The notes beneath the pieces are model-generated. The model did no database searches. It was given only the letters and a program-made list of their open reading frames with translations, and was not told where the DNA came from. Of a DNA stretch of 7,464 nucleotides, positions 1 through 5,973 are shown piece by piece. The first letter of the stretch is position 1. Each line of letters opens with the position of its first letter. Origin of the DNA: Ga0077527 sp964531455. Lineage in GTDB: Bacteria > Pseudomonadota > Gammaproteobacteria > Burkholderiales > SG8-41. The stretch is from assembly GCA_964531455.1 (NCBI GenBank), contig CAZHFZ010000091.1, positions 1-7,464 on the forward strand, in the 5' to 3' direction. A program made the position numbers and the translations under genes.

Positions 1-124
1 AACCGAGATCTGGCTGTCGCGGGACCACGGTATGCTGCCGGTGAAGATGCGCATCATCGAAGAGGATGGCAGCCGTTTCGAACAGGTCATCACACGCATC
101 GACATGGCGACGGGCCAACAATGA
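1..124 (+). CDS. DUF3108 domain protein, C-terminal end only
   Basis: This is the last 40 codons of a gene that begins left of the window; the reading frame starts at base 2 and its stop is the TGA at 122-124. The visible peptide contains EIWLSRDHGMLPVKMRI followed by an EDGSRFEQ stretch. It lines up with the C-terminus of the next protein (WLATDYRNLPVRIRF, then GEVSGEQ): W-L, then D, LPV, R, G and EQ are shared at matching spacing. The two are therefore probably tandem paralogues of the DUF3108 family, which are envelope proteins of unknown function. The stop overlaps the next start in ATGA, so the two are likely translated in a coupled way. With only the tail visible, nothing can be said about its N-terminus or signal sequence. 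Confidence 0.75.
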   Translation, partial: TEIWLSRDHGMLPVKMRIIEEDGSRFEQVITRIDMATGQQ

Positions 125-1137
125 TTTTGCGGCGCACCGCGCGGCGAATTCTGGTTGCTGCCGCGATTTCCATGATTGCCCATGCAGCTCTGCTCGCGGG
201 GTCCTGGCTGACGCCCCCCGAGTCGCCACCGGAACTGCCGCCGTTGACGGCACGGCTGGAACCCCTGCCCCCCGAACCGAAAGCCGCTGCGGCACCCGCA
301 CGCCAGACACCGCGCCGTATCGGGACAACAGCGCCGTCGGCATCCGCTACGCCTGCCGTGACTGATGTTCCGGGCCCCGCAGCGGCTGAACCTGCATCAC
401 CATCAACTGCTGAAGCGCCTGTTGTCATCGCAAGCGCGGAACCGACAACTTTCCGCATGCCCGAAACTCCGCCGCTGCCGAGTTTTCCGCGTAAAGGCCA
501 GATCACCTATCAACTGACCATGGGCCCCGACAAGACGCCGGTCGGGCGCACCGTGCAGACCTGGGAATTCGAGGACACGCGATACCGGCTGGGCAGTCAG
601 TCCGAAAGCACGGGACTGATCGAGATGTTCCGGCCGCATCGCTACAACTATCTGAGCCAGGGCACCTTGTCCGAGCAAGGCCTGCGGCCGGAACGTTTTC
701 TGGCCAGCGTCAAACGCGGCAGCCGGACCGAAGAATCGATTGCGGTGTTCGACTGGACCGAACACAAGGTGAAACTGGGCCGCCTTCCGCTGCAGACCAC
801 GGTTGATCTGCCTGATGACAGTCAGGATGTGGTGAGCTTCATGTATCAGCTCGCGCTGGCGCCGCCGGCGCAAGGACGCATCCGTTTCCCGTTTACTCGC
901 GGCACGCGGCTCGAAATGGTGAGTTTTGATGTGCTGCCTGCGGAAATGATCGAAACTCCGCTCGGTCGCCTGCGCACGATACCCGTCATCCAGGTGCGTG
1001 AAAACGACAATGAAAGTCTGGCCGTCTGGCTTGCCACGGACTACCGCAATCTCCCGGTACGCATCCGTTTTTATAACCGCCATGGCGAAGTCTCGGGTGA
1101 GCAACTCGCCGGCGAAATCAAGGTCAGCGACCGATGA
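121..1137 (+). CDS. DUF3108 protein with TonB-like membrane anchor and proline-rich linker
   Basis: A 338-residue protein. Residues 1-30 are an arginine-rich start (MILRRTARR) followed by a hydrophobic stretch to about L30, which fits an uncleaved inner-membrane anchor or a signal sequence. Residues 32-125 are rich in Pro, Ala and Glu (for example PPESPPELPP and EPLPPEPK), resembling the periplasm-spanning linker of TonB-type proteins. From about residue 126 to the end lies a beta-rich region matching the DUF3108 family, ending in a WLATDYRNLPVRIRF segment shared with the preceding gene. The start at 121 overlaps the previous stop (ATGA) and has only a weak Shine-Dalgarno sequence, so translational coupling is likely; its own stop overlaps the next start in the same way. 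The biochemical role is unknown; a periplasmic or envelope role is inferred from the anchor and linker. Confidence 0.85.
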   Translation: MILRRTARRILVAAAISMIAHAALLAGSWLTPPESPPELPPLTARLEPLPPEPKAAAAPARQTPRRIGTTAPSASATPAVTDVPGPAAAEPASPSTAEAPVVIASAEPTTFRMPETPPLPSFPRKGQITYQLTMGPDKTPVGRTVQTWEFEDTRYRLGSQSESTGLIEMFRPHRYNYLSQGTLSEQGLRPERFLASVKRGSRTEESIAVFDWTEHKVKLGRLPLQTTVDLPDDSQDVVSFMYQLALAPPAQGRIRFPFTRGTRLEMVSFDVLPAEMIETPLGRLRTIPVIQVRENDNESLAVWLATDYRNLPVRIRFYNRHGEVSGEQLAGEIKVSDR

Positions 1138-2444
1138 AACCCTCTTATAAAAGATCTGCAGCCAAAACCGAAGCGCCAGTGATCAACACGCGATCAGGCC
1201 CATCACACTCCCGCCTCGATGAAGCGGCCAGCGCACTGAGCCGCGTGCTGACCTTTGAATATCCTGCGGATGCCGTACTCAGTCGCTATTTCCGCGACCG
1301 CGAAGCCCTCGGTCAGCAGGACCGCGCTTTTGTGGCTGAATCGGTATTCGGCGTATTGCGGCGCAAGCTGCTGCTCGATTACATCGCACCGGATGCCACT
1401 CCGCGTCAATTGCTGCTGTTGTGGCTTTCACGCATCGCCGGTTACAGCGGCCGCGAGCTTGGTGCGTTGTGCTCCAGCGATGAAACGCAATGGCTCAACA
1501 CCACGCGGGCACAGGGCGCGCTGCCGCTGTCCGTCGAAGCCGACTTGCCGCAATGGGTGATTGATCGCCTGCCGGAACACGACGAAACTTTTGTCCGCGC
1601 GCTCGGTCGCTCGCTGCAGGAATCAGCCCCGCTGGACCTGCGCGTCAATACGCTGCGCGCGAATCGCGACGAAGTTCTGGCACGACTCGCCGCCGAGGGC
1701 ATCGCTGCAGCGCCCACGCCGCTGTCACCGATCGGCATCCGCCTGCAGGGCAAGCCGGCGCTGGGCCGCCATCAGCTGTTTACCAGCGGTATGGTCGAAG
1801 TGCAGGACGAAGGCAGCCAGTTGCTCGGTTACCTGCTGGCACCGCGCCGCACTGATCTGGTCGTCGATTTCTGCGCCGGCGCCGGTGGCAAGACGCTGAT
1901 GCTCGGCGCACTGATGAATTCCCAAGGCCGTCTCTACGCCTTCGATGTCTCCGAAAAACGCCTGTCAAAACTCAAGCCACGCCTGAAACGCTCCGGTCTT
2001 TCCAACCTGCACCCGCTGGTGATCGCGCACGAAAACGACACCAAGGTCAAACGCCTCGCCGGCAAGATTGACCGCGTTCTGGTCGATGCGCCGTGCAGCG
2101 GCATGGGCACGCTGCGCCGCAACCCCGACCTGAAATTCCGCCAGTCGCCGGAAGGCGTTGCCGAACTGGTGGCCAAACAGACTGCCATCCTCAATGCCGC
2201 AGCACGACTGGTGAAACCCGGCGGCCGATTGGTGTACGCCACATGCAGCCTGCTCACTGATGAAAACCAGCGGATCGTGACCGCGTTTCTCGCCGCGCAC
2301 CCGCAATTCAGCGTACTGAACTGCGGCGAACTGCTGCAAAAGCAGGGCATTTCGCTGGATTGCGGCGATCACATGCAATTGTGGCCACACATCCATCGCA
2401 CTGACGGATTCTTTGCGGTAGCGCTGGAGCGTGCTGCAAGCTAA
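1134..2444 (+). CDS. RsmB/NOP-family rRNA cytosine-5 methyltransferase
   Basis: A 436-residue SAM-dependent RNA m5C methyltransferase. Residues about 25-160 look like the NusB-like RNA-binding N-domain of RsmB proteins (QQDRAFVAESVFGVLRRK is typical). The Rossmann methyltransferase fold follows: motif I VVDFCAGAGGK at 243-253, the acidic segment YAFDVSEKRL after it, motif IV DAPCSG at 318-323 and motif VI YATCS at 368-372. In this family the TC cysteine (C371) forms the covalent bond with the cytosine and the PC cysteine (C321) helps release the product; both are present. Length is close to E. coli RsmB (16S C967, about 429 aa). It is not next to fmt/def, where rsmB often lies, so it may be a paralogue with a different target; I give no symbol. 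The start overlaps the previous stop in ATGA. Confidence 0.9.
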   Translation: MKPSYKRSAAKTEAPVINTRSGPSHSRLDEAASALSRVLTFEYPADAVLSRYFRDREALGQQDRAFVAESVFGVLRRKLLLDYIAPDATPRQLLLLWLSRIAGYSGRELGALCSSDETQWLNTTRAQGALPLSVEADLPQWVIDRLPEHDETFVRALGRSLQESAPLDLRVNTLRANRDEVLARLAAEGIAAAPTPLSPIGIRLQGKPALGRHQLFTSGMVEVQDEGSQLLGYLLAPRRTDLVVDFCAGAGGKTLMLGALMNSQGRLYAFDVSEKRLSKLKPRLKRSGLSNLHPLVIAHENDTKVKRLAGKIDRVLVDAPCSGMGTLRRNPDLKFRQSPEGVAELVAKQTAILNAAARLVKPGGRLVYATCSLLTDENQRIVTAFLAAHPQFSVLNCGELLQKQGISLDCGDHMQLWPHIHRTDGFFAVALERAAS

Positions 2445-2460
2445 GCGGGCCATTGCTGCG

Positions 2461-2469
2461 TGCTAACAT
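2461..2469 (+). promoter_or_regulatory. possible extended -10 element before the MscS-type channel gene
   Basis: TGC-TAACAT resembles an extended -10 (TGn plus a 4 of 6 match to TATAAT) in the 64-base gap between the methyltransferase and the channel gene. No convincing -35 hexamer sits 16-18 bases upstream. If used, it would give a leader of about 30 bases. The call is weak. Confidence 0.25.
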
Positions 2470-2508
2470 GATTTTTTTGCTATTCGTCCACGCCCCTGAT
2501 CATCGTTA

Positions 2509-3798
2509 ATGACTGCATCCGCTGAAATCCACGGCCTGCTCCTCGATCTCTGGGAGGACCTGCACAGCATCAAGATCCTGTGGCAGGTCGGTGTGCTGCT
2601 GCTCTGCATCGGTATCGGCTGGTTCCTGTCAGTCCGTTACAACAGGCGCGTGGTCGGGCACCACCCGCTGGATATCACCCAGGCACTGGGCATCGGCAGC
2701 CTGCAACGGCTGATGTTCCCGCTATCGACTCTGATCATGGTTTTGGTCGGCCGATCCATCCTCCGCTACTGGCAGAAAACGCCACTGCTCGATGTGGCGG
2801 CAACGCTGCTGCTGGCGATGGCGCTGATCCGAATGGCGATCTATGCCATGCGCCATACGTTTGCACCCAGCGAATGGCTGCGCGCGTCGGAACGCTGGAT
2901 CAGCTGGCTGGCGTGGAGCGGGGTCGCGATACACCTCACCGGCCTGTGGCCACCGCTGCGCGAAATCCTCGAGGACATCGGCTTCACCGTCGGCAAGCAC
3001 CAGTTCTCCCTGCTGCTGGTGCTGCAGGGCACGCTGTCGGTCATTGTCACGCTGCTGGTCGCGTTATGGCTGGCCCGCGTAATCGAAACCCGGCTGATGC
3101 GGGCCGTCAGTCTTCAGGTCAACGTGCGCGTGATGTTCGCCAAGCTGGCCCAGTTCATCCTGTTGCTGGCGGCATTCCTGATCGCCCTGCCTGCATTGGG
3201 CATCGACCTGACCGTGCTCTCGGTGTTCGGCGGCATGCTCGGCGTCGGCATCGGCATCGGCCTGCAGAAAATTGCCGCCAACTACATCAGTGGCTTCATC
3301 ATTCTGCTCGACCGTTCAGTCAGCATCGGCGATGTCGTCACTATCGGCGAAAGCTCCGGCACGCTGACGCGCATGACCGCACGTTACGTTGTCGTGCGCG
3401 GCCTTGGTGGACTCGAAGCCATCATTCCAAACGAAACCATCATCACCTCGACGGTCATCAATCATTCCTTCACCGATCGCAAAGTCCGGGTGGCGCTGCC
3501 GATACAGGTGGCCTATGCGACCGATCTCGATGCCGCAAGAAAAATCATGATCGACGTCGCCGTCGCAACACCGCGCGTGCTGAAAGATCCGGAGCCAGGC
3601 GCACTGATCACCGGATTTGCCGACAGCGGCGTCAACCTCGAATTGGGCGTGTGGATTGACGATCCCGACCAAGGGTTGGCCGCACTGCGCTCGGACCTTT
3701 ATGACGGGATCTGGCGGGCCTTCCGTCGCGAGGGCATCGAAATCCCCTACCCGCAACGTGAAATCAGGGTCCTCGGGACCGTCAAAAGCGCCCCCTGA
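2509..3798 (+). CDS. MscS-family mechanosensitive ion channel
   Basis: A 429-residue inner-membrane channel of the type that opens under membrane tension to release solutes on osmotic downshock. Hydrophobic segments lie at about 25-42, 69-86, 95-113, 131-147, 166-188 and 210-230, ahead of the pore segment. The pore helix and following region are clear: VFGGMLGVGIGIGLQKIAAN from 239, then the SGFIILLDRSVSIGD segment, which leads into the MscS beta domain (GTLTRMTARY). IIPNE at 305-309 and the C-terminal EIPYPQREI at 411-419 are family hallmarks. It has more N-terminal membrane segments than E. coli MscS (three segments, 286 aa). There is no clear Shine-Dalgarno sequence before the ATG at 2509, but later in-frame ATGs would remove the first membrane segment. 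It follows the methyltransferase gene after 64 bases and may or may not share its transcript. Confidence 0.9.
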   Translation: MTASAEIHGLLLDLWEDLHSIKILWQVGVLLLCIGIGWFLSVRYNRRVVGHHPLDITQALGIGSLQRLMFPLSTLIMVLVGRSILRYWQKTPLLDVAATLLLAMALIRMAIYAMRHTFAPSEWLRASERWISWLAWSGVAIHLTGLWPPLREILEDIGFTVGKHQFSLLLVLQGTLSVIVTLLVALWLARVIETRLMRAVSLQVNVRVMFAKLAQFILLLAAFLIALPALGIDLTVLSVFGGMLGVGIGIGLQKIAANYISGFIILLDRSVSIGDVVTIGESSGTLTRMTARYVVVRGLGGLEAIIPNETIITSTVINHSFTDRKVRVALPIQVAYATDLDAARKIMIDVAVATPRVLKDPEPGALITGFADSGVNLELGVWIDDPDQGLAALRSDLYDGIWRAFRREGIEIPYPQREIRVLGTVKSAP

Positions 3799-3815
3799 AA
3801 ACCAATATATTCAAT

Positions 3816-3821
3816 TATAAT
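3816..3821 (+). promoter_or_regulatory. possible -10 element before the desaturase gene
   Basis: An exact TATAAT lies in an AT-rich stretch (3801-3840) of the 139-base gap before the desaturase gene. No good -35 hexamer is found at the right distance. A second candidate -10, TACACT at 3889-3894, is closer to the gene but also lacks a -35. Which of the two is used, if either, cannot be told from sequence. Confidence 0.25.
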
Positions 3822-3925
3822 CAAATACTTATCTATTAGTTCCCGGTGATCCTTGATATTCAGGCTATCCCCGGCAGTTGATCTTCAGTACACTCCGCCC
3901 GGTGTTGTAAAAGCACCCATATTTA

Positions 3926-3932
3926 ACGAGGT
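3926..3932 (+). promoter_or_regulatory. ribosome binding site of the desaturase gene
   Basis: ACGAGGT ends five bases before the ATG at 3938. It is the clearest Shine-Dalgarno sequence on the plus strand of the window and fixes the start codon. Confidence 0.6.
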
Positions 3933-3937
3933 ATTGA

Positions 3938-5095
3938 ATGTACACAGGGGTTCTGGATTTACCGTGGTGGGGCTATTTTGCTTATACCCTCATCCTCACT
4001 CACATCACGATTGCAGGCGTCACCATTTACCTGCATCGGCATTCAGCGCACCGCGCGCTGGATCTGCACCCTATTCCGGCGCATTTCTTCCGGTTCTGGC
4101 TGTGGCTGACCACAGGCATGCTGACTAAACACTGGACAGCCATCCACCGCAAACACCACGCCAAATGCGAAACCGTCGATGATCCGCACAGCCCGCAGAT
4201 CTACGGTATCCGCAAGGTATTGCTGCAAGGTGCAGAACTTTATCGCAAGGAAGGTCGCAATCAGGAAACGCTGGACCGCTACGGCTACGGCACGCCCGAC
4301 GACTGGCTCGAGCGCAATATCTACTGCCATGACCGCTGGGGTATTGCCATCATGCTGATCACCAACGTGATCCTGCTGGGCCCGATCGGCATCACCGTGT
4401 TTGCCGTGCAGATGTTGTGGATTCCGTTCCTGGCCGCCGGCGTCATCAACGGCATCGGCCACTACTGGGGTTACCGCAACTTCCAACCCGCCGATGCCAG
4501 CACCAATATCATTCCGTGGGGCATCCTCGTCGGTGGTGAAGAATTGCACAACAACCATCATGCCTACGCCACGTCGGCCAAACTGTCGAACCGTTGGTAT
4601 GAATTCGACATCGGCTGGCTGTATATCCGCATTCTTGAAACGATGGGTCTTGCTCACGTCAAGAAAATTGCGCCGAAGCTGGTGCTGGACAAGTCCAAGA
4701 CCAGCTGCGATCTGGCAACCCTGCAGGCCGTGCTGACCCACCGCTACGAGGTGATTGCCAAGTACGCAACGTCACTGCGCCAAACCTGCGCCGGTGAACT
4801 GCAGGCGCTCAAAGGCGCCGGCGTCGATATGGGCAAACTCAAGCGCTGGCTGCGCATCGACAAGGCCGCACTTCCTGCCGCCGAACTGGAGCAACGCGAG
4901 GCCGCAATCCGCCAGAGCCAGAAGCTCGCGACTGTCCTCACCATGCGCGACGAACTGGCGCAGGTCTGGCAACGCTCAACCGCATCGAAAGAGCAGTTGG
5001 TCAAGCAACTGGAAGACTGGTGCCATCGTGCAGAAGCAAGCGGCATCGAGGCTTTGCAGCAGTTTTCGCGTCAGCTGCGCTGCTACGCCGCCTGA
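3938..5095 (+). CDS. membrane fatty acid desaturase with DesA/ISL3-type C-terminal helical tail
   Basis: A 385-residue integral membrane di-iron desaturase of the acyl-CoA (delta-9-like) superfamily, which introduces a double bond into acyl chains and so tunes membrane fluidity. All three histidine boxes are present: HRHSAH at 33-38 (HX4H), HRKHH at 70-74 and HNNHH at 204-208. H175 in NGIGHYWGYRNF is a likely extra iron ligand. Membrane segments are at about 11-32, 46-63, 134-155 and 158-174. After about residue 252 comes a roughly 130-residue tail with no membrane segments, rich in charged helices (ELEQREAAIRQSQK; SKEQLVKQLEDWCHRAEASG). From memory this matches the 'DesA/ISL3 alpha bundle tail' shared by proteobacterial desaturases and ISL3 transposases. 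The exact substrate (CoA, ACP or phospholipid) and double-bond position are not determined. Its own terminator follows. Confidence 0.9.
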   Translation: MYTGVLDLPWWGYFAYTLILTHITIAGVTIYLHRHSAHRALDLHPIPAHFFRFWLWLTTGMLTKHWTAIHRKHHAKCETVDDPHSPQIYGIRKVLLQGAELYRKEGRNQETLDRYGYGTPDDWLERNIYCHDRWGIAIMLITNVILLGPIGITVFAVQMLWIPFLAAGVINGIGHYWGYRNFQPADASTNIIPWGILVGGEELHNNHHAYATSAKLSNRWYEFDIGWLYIRILETMGLAHVKKIAPKLVLDKSKTSCDLATLQAVLTHRYEVIAKYATSLRQTCAGELQALKGAGVDMGKLKRWLRIDKAALPAAELEQREAAIRQSQKLATVLTMRDELAQVWQRSTASKEQLVKQLEDWCHRAEASGIEALQQFSRQLRCYAA

Positions 5096-5112
5096 CACTC
5101 AAGCCATAAAAC

Positions 5113-5142
5113 AAAAAAGCCCGTCTGATGACGGGCTTTTTT
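5113..5142 (+). terminator. rho-independent terminator of the desaturase gene, symmetric
   Basis: A perfect inverted repeat with 13-base arms (AAAAAAGCCCGTC and GACGGGCTTTTTT) around the loop TGAT, starting 17 bases after the desaturase stop. The T-run serves plus-strand transcription and the A-run on the other arm means it can also stop minus-strand transcription coming from rpmG. Confidence 0.9.
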
Positions 5143-5146
5143 GTTA

Positions 5147-5160
5147 CTGCTCACGAGCAG
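5147..5160. repeat. small inverted repeat
   Basis: CTGCTC and GAGCAG flank AC, a short perfect palindrome just after the desaturase terminator. No T-run follows and it has no clear function. Confidence 0.35.
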
Positions 5161-5192
5161 GCAAACTCAAGTCCATGCACACAAAATTAATA

Positions 5193-5219
5193 CAATAAAA
5201 ACCCGCCTCCCGGCGGGTT
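5193..5219 (-). terminator. minus-strand terminator, copy A
   Basis: On the minus strand: AACCCGCC, loop GGGA, GGCGGGTT (5200-5219) followed by a T-rich run ending near 5193. It is the last of three near-identical terminators downstream of rpmG. Confidence 0.85.
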
Positions 5220-5242
5220 CTTCATTGCCGCTTACGCGGTAA

Positions 5243-5263
5243 TTACTTGATCTTCGCTTCCTT
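5243..5263 (-). pseudogene. rpmG 3'-end remnant, copy A
   Basis: Minus-strand codons KEAKIK plus TAA, identical to the end of the intact rpmG from its AAGGAAGCG onward. The sequence upstream of it diverges from rpmG, so only the last seven codons or so are recognisable. Confidence 0.7.
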
Positions 5264-5308
5264 TTTACTCCAAGCCCGATTCAACTTCTCGATTGGAGTA
5301 TTTTGTGG

Positions 5309-5336
5309 CAATAAAAAACCCGCCTCTCGGCGGGTT
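5309..5336 (-). terminator. minus-strand terminator, copy B
   Basis: On the minus strand: AACCCGCC, loop GAGA, GGCGGGTT (5317-5336) followed by TTTTTTATTG. It is the same hairpin as the one directly behind rpmG. Confidence 0.85.
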
Positions 5337-5359
5337 CTTCATTGCCGCTTGCGCGGTAA

Positions 5360-5377
5360 TTACTTGATCTTCGCTTC
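5360..5377 (-). pseudogene. rpmG 3'-end remnant, copy B
   Basis: Minus-strand codons EAKIK plus TAA match the rpmG end exactly over this stretch. A single-base deletion relative to copy A places an in-frame stop just upstream (TAA AAA GAA GCG), so it cannot be part of a longer reading frame. Confidence 0.7.
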
Positions 5378-5424
5378 TTTTTACACCAAGCCCGATTCAA
5401 CTTCTCGATTGGAGTATTTTGTGG

Positions 5425-5452
5425 CAATAAAAAACCCGCCTCTCGGCGGGTT
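5425..5452 (-). terminator. rho-independent terminator of rpmB-rpmG
   Basis: On the minus strand: AACCCGCC, loop GAGA, GGCGGGTT (5433-5452) then a run of six T. It lies 23 bases past the rpmG stop, separated from it by a second small hairpin, and closes the rpmB-rpmG operon. Confidence 0.9.
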
Positions 5453-5456
5453 CTTC

Positions 5457-5476
5457 ATTGCCGCTTGCGCGGTAAT
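5457..5476 (-). other. GNRA-loop hairpin at the rpmG stop codon
   Basis: On the minus strand ATTACCGC and GCGGCAAT pair with one mismatch around the tetraloop GCAA. The hairpin begins at the last base of the rpmG stop codon and lies ahead of the terminator. The same element recurs at 5341-5360 (loop GCAA) and 5224-5243 (loop GTAA). A role in mRNA 3'-end stability is possible but is only an inference. Confidence 0.5.
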
Positions 5477-5631
5477 TACTTGATCTTCGCTTCCTTGTAC
5501 GCCACATGCTTGCGCGCGACGGGATCAAACTTCTTGATCTCCATTTTCTCGGTCATCGTGCGTTTGTTTTTGGTGGTGGTGTAGAAGTGACCCGTGCCGG
5601 CGGTCGATTCGAGTTTGATTTTTTCACGCAT
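5476..5631 (-). CDS. rpmG: 50S ribosomal protein L33
   Basis: A 51-residue basic protein of the large ribosomal subunit, with the L33 pattern: MREKIKLESTAGTGHFYTTT at the start, KNKRT at 21-25, KMEIKKFDPVARKH at 29-42 and a lysine-rich end (YKEAKIK). It has no cysteines, so it is the zinc-free (C-minus) form. A Shine-Dalgarno sequence AAGGAAA (minus strand, 5637-5643) lies five bases before the ATG. Its start follows the rpmB stop by 14 bases, the usual rpmB-rpmG operon. It is too short for many gene callers' default track but is certain. Its 3' end is duplicated twice downstream. Confidence 0.97.
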   Translation of the reverse strand: MREKIKLESTAGTGHFYTTTKNKRTMTEKMEIKKFDPVARKHVAYKEAKIK

Positions 5632-5645
5632 GATCGTTTCCTTGT

Positions 5646-5882
5646 TTAGACGCGCACGCCCTGCTCACGCAGGTCGGCGAGGACAACATCAATGCCCTTG
5701 CGATCGATGGTGCGCAGGCCGGCAGTCGATACACGCAGGCTGACCCAGCGGTTTTCGCTCTCAACCCAGAACCGGCGCTTTTGCAGGTTGGGGAGGAAAC
5801 GCCGTTTCGTCTTGTTGTTGGCATGGGAAACATTGTTCCCAACCATCGGCTTCTTGCCGGTGACGCAGCAGACCCGTGCCAT
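5646..5882 (-). CDS. rpmB: 50S ribosomal protein L28
   Basis: A 78-residue large-subunit protein of the usual length. It starts MARVCCVTGKKPMVGNNVSH and continues NNKTKRRFLPNLQKRRFWVE, the L28 signature. Only the adjacent C5-C6 are cysteines, so there is no paired CxxC zinc site. An in-frame ATG lies 12 codons upstream (minus strand, 5916-5918), but it sits inside the -10 promoter element, and a GGAG Shine-Dalgarno sequence (5890-5893) lies seven bases before the ATG at 5880-5882, so the shorter form is the right one. It is first in the operon with rpmG. Confidence 0.97.
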   Translation of the reverse strand: MARVCCVTGKKPMVGNNVSHANNKTKRRFLPNLQKRRFWVESENRWVSLRVSTAGLRTIDRKGIDVVLADLREQGVRV

Positions 5883-5913
5883 TTCAGTGCTCCGCAAATT
5901 CAGAAAAGGCGCG

Positions 5914-5943
5914 ATCATACACTGGAATGCCCCCCAGCCTCAA
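5914..5943 (-). promoter_or_regulatory. sigma-70-type promoter of rpmB-rpmG
   Basis: On the minus strand: -35 TTGAGG (5938-5943), an 18-base spacer and -10 TATGAT (5914-5919). Transcription would start near 5907, giving a leader of about 25 bases. Confidence 0.65.
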
Positions 5944-5973
5944 CCCTTTCGAGCCCTGAACCCATCCGGCGCC

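Larger units (their letters stand above)
5193..5308 (-). repeat. rpmG-tail/terminator repeat, copy A (116 bases)
   Basis: First of two tandem 116-base units. Read on the minus strand it holds a spacer (about 5265-5308), then the last codons of rpmG (KKEAKIK and TAA, stop at 5243-5245), then a small hairpin (5224-5243) and a terminator hairpin. It differs from copy B by three substitutions and two single-base indels. The spacer contains a perfect 8-base inverted repeat, TACTCCAA (5266-5273) and TTGGAGTA (5293-5300). It has no start codon or upstream gene body, so it is a remnant and not a gene. Confidence 0.9.
5309..5424 (-). repeat. rpmG-tail/terminator repeat, copy B (116 bases)
   Basis: Second 116-base unit, directly adjoining copy A. 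Its first 69 bases (5309-5377) are identical to 5425-5493 at the end of the real rpmG. The remaining part (about 5382-5424) is the same spacer as in copy A except for one base, which also breaks one pair of the 8-base inverted repeat. Confidence 0.9.

Noticed and set aside
2580..3659. A 359-residue plus-strand open frame inside the channel gene
   Set aside because: It lies in a second frame of the MscS gene, is rich in Arg, His and Ala as expected of GC-rich shadows, and has no membrane segments or known motif.
4690..5095. Desaturase tail as a fused transposase fragment from a recent insertion
   Set aside because: The reading frame is continuous, codon use matches the rest of the gene, there are no flanking inverted repeats, and this tail is, as I recall, a standard part of such desaturases.
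5193..5424. CRISPR-like array
   Set aside because: There are only two to three units of 116 bases, and the spacer is the same each time; the repeated part is the rpmG end and a terminator.
5247..5483. A 78-residue plus-strand open frame through the repeat block with internally repeated peptide
   Set aside because: Its repetition is just the 116-base DNA repeat read in the wrong strand; it crosses the terminators and the rpmG end and has no ribosome binding site.
5646..5918. Longer L28 start with 12 extra residues
   Set aside because: The upstream ATG overlaps the -10 element of the likely promoter, and the family start MARVC has its own Shine-Dalgarno sequence.
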